The notes under the pieces: model-generated
The model's input: the letters and a program-made list of their open reading frames with translations, nothing else
What the model was told of the DNA's origin: nothing
Databases searched by the model: none
Position numbers and translations under genes: made by a program
Source: Burkholderiaceae bacterium
GTDB lineage: Bacteria > Pseudomonadota > Gammaproteobacteria > Burkholderiales > Burkholderiaceae_E
Reading direction: 5' to 3'
Assembly (NCBI GenBank): GCA_023954015.1
Contig: JAMLIS010000001.1
Coordinates: forward strand, 248,001-312,000
Length of the DNA: 64,000 nt
Shown here: piece after piece, positions 8,281-17,998 of the stretch
How positions within the stretch are numbered: the stretch's first letter is position 1
Layout: each line of letters starts with the position of its first letter

Positions 8281-8384
8281 TCCGCGAGCCCGGATTCTGC
8301 CAGCCGCGGGCTCTTGCAGCGTCGATATGCGCCCGCGGAAGGTGCTCATGCAGGTGCGCCCCGCAGAGACGCCCCTGCCGACGG

Positions 8385-9266
8385 CTATCGGGTCGCGTCG
8401 TCTGCGGAGGACGCGCCCTCGATCGGCGGAGCGTCGCCCGTGCGTTCGGCGAGGAGGGGCGCGACGTCGCCGTCGCGGGTCGAAACCGCGCCGATCATCC
8501 GTCCCAGTTCGACGCGCGCGTCGACGGTGCGAAGCGCGCCGTCGCTGTCGGTGAAGGCAAAGTGCACGCGATCGCCGAGTACGCGCGCATCGCGCAAGGT
8601 CGTCTCGACGCCGGCGAGCCGCATGCGCCCGTCGAGCACCTGGAAGCGCTGGCGGATCGTCATCGTGACGTCCACCGGCCCGCGCGCCTGCTGCAGCTGC
8701 AGTTTCCAGTCGCCGCCGGCGTTGGCCGGCACGACCCACAGGTGCATCGAGCGCAGGCCGATCCGCGAGCTTTCCTCGGGTTGCCAGTCGCCCATCCGGA
8801 ACTCGCGCGAGACGACGCGCGTTCCGGGTCTCAGCGCGAGCAGCGTGCGGCGCAGCCGCAACGTGAGTTCCGCGGTCAGGTACATCGTGACGACGTCGGC
8901 CGAGGACAGGTCGGCGGCGAGCAGATCGCCCTGCTCGAAGCGCACGCGTCCGGAGACGCCCGCCTGCTCGGCGTTGCGCCGCGCAAGCTCGACGATGTTC
9001 GGGTCGTAGTCGATGCCGCGCGCGCTGGCGCCGAAATCGCGCGCTGCGGCGATCGCGATCCGCCCGTCGCCGCTGCCGAGGTCGACCAGCGCGTCGGAGG
9101 CGCCGACCTGCGCGAGCTGCAGCATCCGAGTGACGAGCGGATCGCCGCTTGCGCTCTCCTCGGCGCCGGCGGCGCGCGCGGCGCCGAACGGAAAGGAAGC
9201 GCGTGCGGCGAGCGCCGCCATGGCGAAGCACCGGAGGAAGTCGCGGCGCAACGGGCTCTTCGTCAT
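8385..9266 (-). CDS. Class I SAM-dependent methyltransferase with a twin-arginine signal
   Basis: A 293-residue protein. Residues 1-35 form a Tat-like signal: LRRDFLR followed by a hydrophobic stretch and ARAAGA. The Rossmann methyltransferase domain follows, with motif I VDLGSGDGRIAIAAA, GIDYDPN and FEQGDLLAADL. The remaining C-terminal half (about 130 residues) is beta-rich and not recognised. Export would place a SAM-dependent fold where SAM is absent, so either the signal is not used or the domain has another job. The ATG at 9266 overlaps the TGA of the upstream FNT channel gene (ATGA). Confidence 0.75.
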   Translation of the reverse strand: MTKSPLRRDFLRCFAMAALAARASFPFGAARAAGAEESASGDPLVTRMLQLAQVGASDALVDLGSGDGRIAIAAARDFGASARGIDYDPNIVELARRNAEQAGVSGRVRFEQGDLLAADLSSADVVTMYLTAELTLRLRRTLLALRPGTRVVSREFRMGDWQPEESSRIGLRSMHLWVVPANAGGDWKLQLQQARGPVDVTMTIRQRFQVLDGRMRLAGVETTLRDARVLGDRVHFAFTDSDGALRTVDARVELGRMIGAVSTRDGDVAPLLAERTGDAPPIEGASSADDATR

Positions 9267-10186
9267 CGTTGGTTCCTGTTGCCGGTCTCGGCGCGTGCCG
9301 GAATCTCCTTCATCACCTGCGCGTAGGCGAGCAGCGCGAAGATCACCGTCCCGCCGACGACATTGCCGACCAGCGAAGGCAGCAGGAACTCCCCGACGAA
9401 CGCCCCGATGCCGATGCGCGCGTTCAGCAGCAGGAACCAGGCCTCGATGCTTCCGGCGACGACGTGTGCGAAGCCGCCGGCGGCGATCAGCCACGTCATG
9501 ACGAGTATCACGAGGGCCTGGCTGTGTCCGGCGCCCGGCGTCATCCAGACCAGCGTCGCCATCAGGAAGCCGGCGCCTATCGCGCGGATCGTGACGTCGA
9601 ACCATGCTCCGCCGATCGCATGTTCGCTCACCTGCAGCATCGCGTCGAAGATCTCGGGCGGGACCGCCGGCAGGAACGTCGCGAACGCCGCGGACACCAG
9701 CGTGCCGGTCAGGTTCGCCGACAGAACGATCGCCCAGTTGCGCGCCGCGGCGCCGAAGTTCGCCGGGGTGAGTGCAGCCATCACCGGCAGTACCACGGTG
9801 ATCGTGTTCTCGGTGAACAGTTGCTGGCGTCCGAGGATGACGATGAGGAATCCGACCGGGTAGCCGAGCGCCACCAGCAGCTCGCGCCCGCCCATCTCGG
9901 GCAGGTAGCGCATCAGCACCGCCTGCGCCACCAGCGAGAAGCTGATCGACAGTCCGGCGGCGAGCCCCGACCACCACAGCGACCACGCCGGGCGCGCCAT
10001 CTCCTCTTCGCCGTTGCGGCGCACGGCCTCGTAGATGATCGGCGATGGCGGCGTCGAGCGTCGTTCCACATGCTCGATCTTCTTGCGATCCTCCTGTGCC
10101 TGCGTCTCTTCCTGCGCCTGAGTCTTCTCCTGCGCCTGCGTCTTCCTCTGTGCCTGCGACTTCTCGTGCGCCTGCGTTTTCGGCAT
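9263..10186 (-). CDS. Formate/nitrite transporter (FNT) family channel
   Basis: It has six hydrophobic segments in the FNT arrangement, with LLVALGYPVGFLIVILGRQQLFTENT and a second-half GAGFLMATLVWM, and forms pentameric channels for formate, nitrite or other small anions. The group with this FTENT motif is often annotated YfdC-like, and the substrate is open. The start is ATG 10186 with CGGGAG upstream. Residues 5-33 are TQAQEK-type hexapeptide repeats from an 18-bp tandem repeat, adding a charged cytoplasmic tail not found in FNT channels generally. It overlaps the downstream methyltransferase by ATGA. Confidence 0.85.
   Translation of the reverse strand: MPKTQAHEKSQAQRKTQAQEKTQAQEETQAQEDRKKIEHVERRSTPPSPIIYEAVRRNGEEEMARPAWSLWWSGLAAGLSISFSLVAQAVLMRYLPEMGGRELLVALGYPVGFLIVILGRQQLFTENTITVVLPVMAALTPANFGAAARNWAIVLSANLTGTLVSAAFATFLPAVPPEIFDAMLQVSEHAIGGAWFDVTIRAIGAGFLMATLVWMTPGAGHSQALVILVMTWLIAAGGFAHVVAGSIEAWFLLLNARIGIGAFVGEFLLPSLVGNVVGGTVIFALLAYAQVMKEIPARAETGNRNQR
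10085..10174 (-). repeat. 18-bp tandem repeat in the FNT gene N-terminus
   Basis: About five imperfect copies of an 18-bp unit encode QAQEKT, QAQEET, QAQRKT and similar hexapeptides in the cytoplasmic tail before the first membrane helix. The unit is a multiple of three. Confidence 0.85.
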
Positions 10187-10238
10187 TGCGAAACTCCCGT
10201 TGTCGTGCGAGCGCACGCTGCGCAGCCCGTCCGCGCCG

Positions 10239-13200
10239 CTACCAGTCTCCTCCGATCGCACGCAGCAGCCCCACCGTCGCGACCAGCCGCCGGCCGCGCA
10301 GCGAGAGCACCGCCTGCTCGCTCTGCGACACCGTGGTCTGCACCTGGATCACGTTCAGGTACGACACGGTGCCCGCCTTGTATTGCAGCGTGACGATGTC
10401 CAGCGAGATGCGCGCGGCGGCGAGCACTTCGCGCTGCAGCGCCTCTTCGTCGGCGAGCAGGCGCAGCGCGACGAGACTGTCCTCGACTTCCCGGAACGCC
10501 GCGAGCACCGTCTGCCGGTACGCCGCGACCGTCGCATCGTAGCCGGCGAGCGCCTGCTCGGTGGCCGCGTCGCGCGCGCCGGCGTCGAACAGCAGTGCGG
10601 CGAGCGCCGGACCGAGCGACCAGACGCGGGCGGGCAGCGAGAACAGATCGCCGAAGCGGCTCGAGCGCAGGCCGACGTCGGCCGACAGCGTCAGCGTCGG
10701 AAAGTATGCCGCGCGGGCGATGCCGATGCGCGCGTTGGCCGCCGCCACCTGTCGCTCGGCCGCCGCGATGTCGGGCCGGCGTTCGAGCAGCCGCGACGGC
10801 AGCCCCGGCGGAATCGGCGGCACCGCTTCGGGCAGGCCACCTGCGTCGAGCGCGAACGACGACGGCGCGCGTCCCGTGAGTAGCGCGATCGCGTGCTCGA
10901 GCTGCGCGCGCGCGATGCCGGCGTCCGTGCGCTGCGCCTCGGCGGTCTTCAGCTGCGCCTGGGCCTGCGCAACGTCGGCGCGCGTGCCGACGCCTGCCGC
11001 CAGCCGGTCGCGCGTGAGCTGCAGCGAACGCTGGTAGGACGCGACCGTCTCGCCGAGCAGGCGGCGCTGCGCATCGGCCACGCGCAACTGGAAGTAGCTC
11101 TGCGCAAGCAGGGCGTGCGCCGACAGCCGTGCGGCGGCGAGTTCCGCGGCGCTCGCCTCGGCGCCGGAGCGGGCGGCGGCGACCCCTGCGCGCACGCGGC
11201 CCCACAGGTCGACTTCCCAGCTCGCGCCCGCGCCGAGGCCCCAGGAGTCGCCGGTGATGCCGGTCGGCGAGCGGCTGCGGCTCGCCGACGCGCCCGCCGA
11301 GACGTCCGGGTACAGGCCGGCGCGGGCGGCCGCCGCCGCCGCGCGCGCACCGCGCAACTGCGCTTCGGCGATGCGCAGGTTCTGATTCGACAGGTCGACG
11401 TCGGCGATCAGCGACTCGAGTACCGGATCGCCGAAGATCTCCCACGAGACGACCGCCGCGGCAACGTCGGGCTGCGCCGGCTGCCAGACGCCGGAAGGCT
11501 GCGCTTCCTTGTACTCGGAAGCCACGGCGACCGCCGGCGGCACGTACGCGGGTGCGGCCGCGCAGCCGGCGAGCAGCGCGGCGGCGGCGAACAGCGCGAG
11601 CAAACCCAGCGGAGGAGCGAGCCGCCGGCCGCGTGCGCCGCCCGCACCGCCCCGTGCATCGCGTCGAGCGCGACTCCAGCGCAGCCGCAGCCGGTCGAGC
11701 GACAGGTAGACGACCGGCGTCGTGTACAGCGTGAGCAACTGGCTCACGGCGAGTCCGCCGACGATCGCGATGCCCAGCGGCCGCCGCAGTTCGGCGCCGT
11801 CGCCGGTGCCCAGCGCCAGCGGCACCGCGCCGAGCATCGCCGCCATCGTCGTCATCAGGATCGGACGGAAACGCAGGCGGCAGGCGCGATGGATCGCCTC
11901 GCGCGGCGACAGCCCCTGCTCGCGTTCGGCGGCGAGCGCGAAGTCGATCAGGATGATCGCGTTCTTCTTGACGATGCCGATCAGCAGCAGCACGGCGATC
12001 AGCGCGATGACCGTGAACTGCGTGCCGGTGGCCATCAACGCGAGCAGCGCGCCGACGCCGGCCGACGGCAGCGTCGACAGGATGGTGAGCGGGTGCACGA
12101 GGCTTTCGTAGAGGATGCCGAGCACGAGATAGACGGTGACGAGCGCGGCCAGGATCAGCAGCAGCTGGTTCGCCATCGATTCCTGGAACGCGCTCGCCGT
12201 GCCTTCGAAGCCGTGCTGCAGCGTCGACGGCGTTCCGATGCGCGCGATCGCGTCCTCGATCGCTTCGGTCGCCTGCGACAGCGAGACACCGTCGGCGAGC
12301 TCGAAGGAGATCGTCGAGGCGACGAAGCCGGCGTCGTGCGCGACCGACAGGGGCGCCGTCGTCGGCCGCCAGCTGGCGAACGTCGACAGCGGCACCGGCT
12401 CGCCGGCGGCGTTCGGTACGCTCAGACTGCGCAGGTCCTCCGGACTGTCGCGGAACTGCGCGGCGACGTCGAGCACCACGTGGTACTGGTTCAGCGACTC
12501 GTGGATCGTCGACACCTGCCGCTGCCCGTAGGCGTCGTTCAGCAGGCTCGCCACCTGCCGCGCGCGGATGCCCAGGCGCGCCGCCGCGTCGCGGTCGATC
12601 GTCAGCGTCACCTGGCTGCCCTTGTCGTCGGCGTCGGTGTCGACGTCGACGAGCTGCGGCAGGCGGCTCATCGCGTTGCGGATGCGCGGCTCCCACAGGC
12701 GCAGCTCGTCGAGGTCGTCGCCCTTCAGCGTGTACTGCCAGCTCGAAGTGCTCTCGCGCCCGCCGATGCGGATCTCGCGCTGCGGCGCCATGAACAGTCG
12801 CGCGCCGGGCACCTTCGCCGTCGCCGCGCGCAGGCGGGCGATGACTTCGTCGGTGCTCTCCGGGCGCTGCGACAGCGGAACGAGCGAGATGAACATCACG
12901 CCGCCGTTCACGCGCGAGCCGCCGGTGTAGCCGGTCACGTGGGCGACCGCCGGGTCGCGGCGCACGATGTCGATGAACGTGTCGAGCTTCTCGCGCATGG
13001 ACTGGAAGGAGATGCTCTGGTCGCCGCGTATCGACGCGAAGACGCGGCCGGTGTCCTGGTCGGGGAAGAAACCCTTGGGCACGACCATGTACAGCCAGGC
13101 GTTCAGCGCGATCGTCGCGGCCAGCACGAGCAGCATGAACCAGCGATGATCGAGCGCCCAGCCGACGCTGCGCGAGTACCCGTCGGCGATCCGCTCGAAG

Positions 13201-14801
13201 CCGCGCCGGGCGAGGGTCGCTGCGCCGTCGCGCGACGTTGCCCCGCGCTCGCAAGACGTTGCCCCGCGCTCGCGAGACGTTGCCCCGCGCTCGCAAGACG
13301 TTGCCCCGCGCTCGCGCGGGAGCCCCCGGCCCAGGAAACGCGCGGCGAGCATCGGCGTCGTCGTCAGCGACACGACGAGCGAGATCAGGATCGCCACCGA
13401 CAGCACGATGCCGAACTCGCGGAAATAGCGCCCCACCAGCCCGCCCATGGCCAGGATCGGAATGAACACGGCGATCAGCGAAAGACTGATCGCCATCACC
13501 GTGAAGCCGACCTCGCGCGCGCCGTGGATGGCGGCTTCGAAGCGGCCTTCGCCCGATTCGCGCCGGCGCGCGATGTTCTCGATGACGACGATCGCGTCGT
13601 CGACGACGAAGCCGGTGGAGATGGTCAGCGCCATCAGCGACAGGTTGTCCAGGCTGTAGCCGGCGAGGTACATCACGCCGAAGGTGCCGATCAGCGAGGT
13701 CGGCACCGCCACCGCCGGGATCAGCGTCGCGCGCACGCTGCGCAGGAACAGCAGCACGACGAGAACGACGAGCACCACCGAGAGCACGAGCGCCTGCCGC
13801 ACCTCGCGCAGCGACGCGCGGATCGTCGTCGTGCGATCCATCGTCACGACGAGGTCCATCGCGGCCGGCGCCGACGCGCGCAGCGAGGGCATCAGTTCGC
13901 GGATGCGATCGACCGTCTCGATGATGTTCGCCGCCGGCTCGCGATAGGCGATCAGCAGCACCGACGGGCGCCCGTTGGCCGAGCCGGCCTGGCGTTCGTC
14001 CTCGACCGACTCGCGCACCCACGCGACGTCGGACAGTCGCACCGCAGCACCGTCGCGCCAGGCCACGACGAGCGGAAGATAGTCGGCAGCCGAGCGCGAC
14101 TGGTCGTTGGCGCCGATCTGCCAGCGCCGCTCGCCGTCGGCCACCGCGCCTTTCGGCCGATTCGCGTTGGCCTCGGCGATCGCCTGGCGCACCGCTTCCA
14201 GGCCGATGCCGTAGCGGTCCAGCTGCAGCGGGTTCACCGATACGCGCACCGCCGGCAGCGAGCTGCCGCCGACGGTCACCTGTCCGACGCCGGCCACGCG
14301 CGAAAGCTTCTGCGCGAGCACCGTCGAGGCGACGTCGTAGATCTGGCCCTGCGTCATCGAGTCGGAGGTGAGCGCGATGATCAGGATCGGCGACTCCGCC
14401 GGATTCACCTTGCGATAGGTGGGATTGCGCACCAGGCCCGGGGGTAGCGAAGCGCGCGCCGCGTTGATCGCCGCCTGTACGTCGACGGCTGCCGATTCGA
14501 TGCTGCGGTCGAGGTCGAACTGCAGGACCACGCGGGTGCGCCCGAGCGAGCTGTACGAGGTCATCTCGGTGACCCCGGCGATCTTGCCCAACGTGCGCTC
14601 GAGCGGCGTGGCGACGGTGGCGGCCATCGTTTCCGGGTTCGCCCCGGGAAGCGACGCCGACACCGAGATCGTCGGATAGTCGACCTGCGGCAGCGGTGCG
14701 ACCGGCAGCATGGCCAGCGCGGCCAGCCCCGCCAGCACGATCGCCGCCGTCAGCAGCGTCGTCGCCACCGGCCGGTGCACGAAGGTCTCGAAGAATCCCA
14801 T
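10239..14801 (-). CDS. RND efflux permease fused to an outer-membrane factor
   Basis: A single 1520-residue frame with two normally separate proteins. Residues 1 to about 1045 are a complete HAE1-family RND pump (MdtC/AcrB type): MGFFETFVHRPVATTLL, the proton-relay helix [20 protein letters not shown], and both periplasmic porter halves. Residues from about 1060 carry LLALFAAAALLAGC, a lipoprotein signal with lipobox Cys about 1080, followed by a full NodT/OprM-type outer-membrane channel of about 440 residues ending AIGGDW. No in-frame ATG or GTG separates them; TTG or CTG codons occur within the signal. A 21-bp repeat (ERGATSC/R) fills the cytoplasmic loop near residues 495-523. It is the third gene of an adaptor-pump-pump operon. 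Confidence 0.9.
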   Translation of the reverse strand: MGFFETFVHRPVATTLLTAAIVLAGLAALAMLPVAPLPQVDYPTISVSASLPGANPETMAATVATPLERTLGKIAGVTEMTSYSSLGRTRVVLQFDLDRSIESAAVDVQAAINAARASLPPGLVRNPTYRKVNPAESPILIIALTSDSMTQGQIYDVASTVLAQKLSRVAGVGQVTVGGSSLPAVRVSVNPLQLDRYGIGLEAVRQAIAEANANRPKGAVADGERRWQIGANDQSRSAADYLPLVVAWRDGAAVRLSDVAWVRESVEDERQAGSANGRPSVLLIAYREPAANIIETVDRIRELMPSLRASAPAAMDLVVTMDRTTTIRASLREVRQALVLSVVLVVLVVLLFLRSVRATLIPAVAVPTSLIGTFGVMYLAGYSLDNLSLMALTISTGFVVDDAIVVIENIARRRESGEGRFEAAIHGAREVGFTVMAISLSLIAVFIPILAMGGLVGRYFREFGIVLSVAILISLVVSLTTTPMLAARFLGRGLPRERGATSCERGATSRERGATSCERGATSRDGAATLARRGFERIADGYSRSVGWALDHRWFMLLVLAATIALNAWLYMVVPKGFFPDQDTGRVFASIRGDQSISFQSMREKLDTFIDIVRRDPAVAHVTGYTGGSRVNGGVMFISLVPLSQRPESTDEVIARLRAATAKVPGARLFMAPQREIRIGGRESTSSWQYTLKGDDLDELRLWEPRIRNAMSRLPQLVDVDTDADDKGSQVTLTIDRDAAARLGIRARQVASLLNDAYGQRQVSTIHESLNQYHVVLDVAAQFRDSPEDLRSLSVPNAAGEPVPLSTFASWRPTTAPLSVAHDAGFVASTISFELADGVSLSQATEAIEDAIARIGTPSTLQHGFEGTASAFQESMANQLLLILAALVTVYLVLGILYESLVHPLTILSTLPSAGVGALLALMATGTQFTVIALIAVLLLIGIVKKNAIILIDFALAAEREQGLSPREAIHRACRLRFRPILMTTMAAMLGAVPLALGTGDGAELRRPLGIAIVGGLAVSQLLTLYTTPVVYLSLDRLRLRWSRARRDARGGAGGARGRRLAPPLGLLALFAAAALLAGCAAAPAYVPPAVAVASEYKEAQPSGVWQPAQPDVAAAVVSWEIFGDPVLESLIADVDLSNQNLRIAEAQLRGARAAAAAARAGLYPDVSAGASASRSRSPTGITGDSWGLGAGASWEVDLWGRVRAGVAAARSGAEASAAELAAARLSAHALLAQSYFQLRVADAQRRLLGETVASYQRSLQLTRDRLAAGVGTRADVAQAQAQLKTAEAQRTDAGIARAQLEHAIALLTGRAPSSFALDAGGLPEAVPPIPPGLPSRLLERRPDIAAAERQVAAANARIGIARAAYFPTLTLSADVGLRSSRFGDLFSLPARVWSLGPALAALLFDAGARDAATEQALAGYDATVAAYRQTVLAAFREVEDSLVALRLLADEEALQREVLAAARISLDIVTLQYKAGTVSYLNVIQVQTTVSQSEQAVLSLRGRRLVATVGLLRAIGGDW
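13232..13316 (-). repeat. 21-bp tandem repeat in the RND central loop
   Basis: Four copies of a 21-bp unit (GACGTTGCCCCGCGCTCGC on the plus strand) encode ERGATSC/ERGATSR in the loop between membrane helices 6 and 7, on the cytoplasmic side. The unit is divisible by three. Confidence 0.9.
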
Positions 14802-14811
14802 CGGAATCCCG

Positions 14812-17800
14812 TTACGCGGTGCGACCGCGGCGCGCGACCCAGCGCGCCGAGCGGTCGAAGGCGAGGTAGACCACGGGCGTGGTGAACAGCGTCAGCACCT
14901 GGCTGAGCAGCAGTCCGCCGACCATCGTGACGCCCAGCGGATGGCGAAGCTCCGAACCGACGCCGGTGCCCAGCATCAGCGGCAGCGCCGACAGCAGCGC
15001 GGCCATCGTCGTCATCAGGATCGGGCGGAAGCGCAGCAGCGCTGCCTGGTAGATCGCCTCGCGCGGCGGCTTGCCGTCGATGCGTTCGGCGTCCAGCGCG
15101 AAGTCGATCATCAGGATCGCGTTCTTCTTCACGATGCCGATCAGCAGCACGATCCCGATCACGGCGACGATGCCCAGGTCGCTGCCCGAGAGCATCAGCG
15201 CGAGCAGCGCGCCGACGCCGGCCGACGGCAGCGTCGAGAGGATCGTGATCGGATGCACGTAGCTCTCGTAGAGCACGCCGAGCACGATGTACATCGTGAC
15301 GAGCGCGGCCAGGATCAGCAGCACGGTGCTGTCGAGCGACGCCTGGAAGGCGAGCGCCGCGCCCTGGAAACCGGTCTGCACGCTCGCCGGCAGGCCGAGT
15401 TCGCGCTCGGCGGCGTGCACCGCTTCGACGGCTTCGCCCAGCGCGAAGCCGGGCGCGAGGTTGAACGAGATCGTCGCCGACGGGAACTGCCCGAGGTGGT
15501 GGATCGCCAGCGTCGCCGGGCGCTCGACGACGTGCGCGATGCTCGACAGCGGCACCAGCGTGCCGTTGCGGCCGCTCACGCGGATCGCTGCGATCGCGTC
15601 GGGGCTCGACGCGTAGCGGGGCGCGACCTCGAGCACGACGCGATACTGGTTCGCCTGCGTGAAGATCGTCGACACCTGGCGCTGCCCGAACGCGGTGTAC
15701 AGCGTCTGGTCGATCGCCGTCATCGACACGCCCATGCGCGCGGCCGCGTCGCGGTCGATCTCGACGTAGGCCTGCAGTCCGCTGTCCTGCAGGTCGCTCG
15801 CCACGTCGGCCAGTTCGGGAAGCGCGCGCATGCGTTCGAGCAGCCGCGGCACCCACAGCGCGAGACGCTGCGGATCGGGATCCTCGACCGTGAACTGGTA
15901 CTGCGTGCGCGCCAGGCGATCCTCGATCGTCAGGTCCTGCACCGGCTGCAGGTACAGCCGGATGCCCGGCACGTCGGCTGCGCGCCGCTGCAGCCGCCGG
16001 ATGACGCCGGCGGCGTCGAGCGCGCGTTCGGCGGGCGGCTTCAGGTCGATCAGCAGGCGCCCCGTGTTCAGCGTCGGGTTCGTCCCGTCCACGCCGATGA
16101 ACGAGGTCAGGCTTCTCACCGCCGGATCCTGCAGGATCGCGCGCGCGAGTTCCCGCTGGCGCTCGGCCATCGCGGGAAAGGAGATCGACTGGCGGGCTTC
16201 GGAGATGCCCTGCAGCAGGCCGGTGTCCTGCACCGGAAAGAAGCCCTTCGGGATGGCGAGGTACAGCAGCACCGTGAGCACCAGCGTGGCGACCGCCACG
16301 AGCAGCGTCGCCGGCTGGTGGTCGAGCACCCACGACAGCCAGCGGCCGTAGCCGGCGACGAGGCGGTCGAACCAGCCCGGCCGATGCGGGTTCGTTGCGT
16401 TCGCGTCGCCCCCGCGCGGTTCGCCGCTGCCGCGTGCCGCGTCTTCGGCCGGCTCTTGCGCGCCGCCGCGCCCACTGTCGCGCAGCAGGCGCGCGCACAT
16501 CATCGGCGTGAGCGTCAGCGACACGACGGCCGAGATCAGGATCGCCACCGCCAGCGTGATCGCGAACTCGCGGAACAGGCGCCCGACCACCTCGCGCATG
16601 AACAGCAGCGGGATCAGCACCGCGATCAGCGACACGGTCAGCGAGACGATCGTGAACGCGATCTGCTTCGATCCCTTCAGCGCCGCCTCGAGCGGCGCAT
16701 CGCCTTTCTCGCGGAAACGCGCGACGTTCTCGATCATCACGATCGCGTCGTCGACGACGAAGCCGGTGGCGATGGTCAGCGCCATCAGCGTCAGGTTGTT
16801 CAGCGAGAAGCCGGCGAGATACATCACGCCGAAGGTGCCCACCAGCGACAGCGGAACCGCCACCGCCGGGATCACCGTCGCCGGCACGCTGCGCAGGAAC
16901 AGGAAGATCACCATGACGACGAGCCCGATCGCCAGCATCAGCTCGAACTGCACCGCGCGCACCGAGGCGCGGATCGTCACGGTGCGGTCGCTGAGCACGT
17001 GCAGCGAGGCCGCCGCCGGCAGCGACGCGCGCAGCGACGGCAGCAACGCCTGGATCCGGTCGACGACCTCGATCACGTTCGACCCGGGCTGGCGCTGGAT
17101 GTTCAGCACGATCGCCGGCTCGTCGTTCGCCCAGGCGGCCAGTTGCGCGTTCTCCGCTGCTTCGTCGACGCGCGCCACGTCCGACAGGCGCAGCGGCGCG
17201 CCGTCGCGGTAGGCGAGCACCAGGCTGCGGTAGCCGTCGGCCGCGCGGATCTGGTCGTTCGCGTCGATCGTCGCCGAACGCTGCGGGCCGTCGAAGCTGC
17301 CCTTGGCCTGGTTCGAATTCGCCGCGACGATCGCGCTGCGCACGTTCTCGATCGACAGGCCCGAGGCGGCGAGCGCCAGCGGATCGACGCGCACGCGAAT
17401 CGCCGGGCGCTGTCCGCCGGTGATCGACACCAGGCCCACGCCGGCGAGCTGCGAGATCTTCTGCGCGATGCGCGTCTCGACCAGGTCCTGCAGTCGCGTG
17501 AGCGGGATCGTCGCGGACGTGATGCCGAGCGTGATCACCGGCGCGTCGGCCGGGTTCACCTTGCTGTAGACGGGCGGCGCGGGAAGGTCGGCGGGCAGCA
17601 TCGACGTCGCCGCGTTGATCGCCGCCTGCACCTGCTGTTCGGCGACGTCGAGCGCGAGCGCGAGATCGAACTGCAGCGTGACCACCGATGCCCCGCCCGA
17701 GCTCGTCGACGACATCTGCTTCAGGCCCGGCATCTGGCCGAACTGGCGCTCGAGCGGCGCGGTGACCGACGAGGCCATCACGTCCGGGCTCGCACCCGGA

Positions 17801-17952
17801 TACAGCGTCGTCACCTGGATCGTCGGATAGTCGACTTCGGGCAGCGCCGACAGCGGCAGCATCCGGTAGCCGACCAGCCCGGCCAGCAGGATCGCGACCA
17901 TCAGCAGCGAGGTGGCGACCGGACGAAGGATGAACGGGCGCGAGGGATTCAA
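14812..17952 (-). CDS. RND efflux permease, MdtB-like
   Basis: A 1046-residue HAE1-family inner-membrane pump that exports drugs or other amphiphiles by proton exchange. The family opening [17 protein letters not shown], the relay helix [20 protein letters not shown] and the second-half motif [28 protein letters not shown] are intact. The start is TTG 17952 behind GGGAGG. The cytoplasmic loop after MCARLL carries a Gly/Ala-rich insert at the same place as the repeat in its partner. It ends 10 bases before the RND-OMF fusion gene. MdtB and MdtC in E. coli form a heterotrimer, so the two pumps here probably do so too. Confidence 0.9.
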   Translation of the reverse strand: MNPSRPFILRPVATSLLMVAILLAGLVGYRMLPLSALPEVDYPTIQVTTLYPGASPDVMASSVTAPLERQFGQMPGLKQMSSTSSGGASVVTLQFDLALALDVAEQQVQAAINAATSMLPADLPAPPVYSKVNPADAPVITLGITSATIPLTRLQDLVETRIAQKISQLAGVGLVSITGGQRPAIRVRVDPLALAASGLSIENVRSAIVAANSNQAKGSFDGPQRSATIDANDQIRAADGYRSLVLAYRDGAPLRLSDVARVDEAAENAQLAAWANDEPAIVLNIQRQPGSNVIEVVDRIQALLPSLRASLPAAASLHVLSDRTVTIRASVRAVQFELMLAIGLVVMVIFLFLRSVPATVIPAVAVPLSLVGTFGVMYLAGFSLNNLTLMALTIATGFVVDDAIVMIENVARFREKGDAPLEAALKGSKQIAFTIVSLTVSLIAVLIPLLFMREVVGRLFREFAITLAVAILISAVVSLTLTPMMCARLLRDSGRGGAQEPAEDAARGSGEPRGGDANATNPHRPGWFDRLVAGYGRWLSWVLDHQPATLLVAVATLVLTVLLYLAIPKGFFPVQDTGLLQGISEARQSISFPAMAERQRELARAILQDPAVRSLTSFIGVDGTNPTLNTGRLLIDLKPPAERALDAAGVIRRLQRRAADVPGIRLYLQPVQDLTIEDRLARTQYQFTVEDPDPQRLALWVPRLLERMRALPELADVASDLQDSGLQAYVEIDRDAAARMGVSMTAIDQTLYTAFGQRQVSTIFTQANQYRVVLEVAPRYASSPDAIAAIRVSGRNGTLVPLSSIAHVVERPATLAIHHLGQFPSATISFNLAPGFALGEAVEAVHAAERELGLPASVQTGFQGAALAFQASLDSTVLLILAALVTMYIVLGVLYESYVHPITILSTLPSAGVGALLALMLSGSDLGIVAVIGIVLLIGIVKKNAILMIDFALDAERIDGKPPREAIYQAALLRFRPILMTTMAALLSALPLMLGTGVGSELRHPLGVTMVGGLLLSQVLTLFTTPVVYLAFDRSARWVARRGRTA

Positions 17953-17998
17953 GGCGACCGCCTCCCGCTGTGGCGTTCCCGGCGACGCGCCGCTGCTG

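Noticed and set aside
8235..8384. SAM or SAH riboswitch upstream of metY
   Set aside because: The leader has a strong GC hairpin, but I could not find the conserved cores of these riboswitch classes.
11640..11670. Separate start codon for the outer-membrane factor within the RND-OMF fusion
   Set aside because: The only ATG near the junction (at 11659, minus strand) is out of frame with the OMF. In-frame options are limited to TTG/CTG within the signal.
9913..14022. A 1369-residue open frame overlapping the RND-OMF gene in another phase
   Set aside because: It has Arg/Gly/Ala-rich composition without motifs, while the RND frame shows clear family conservation throughout.
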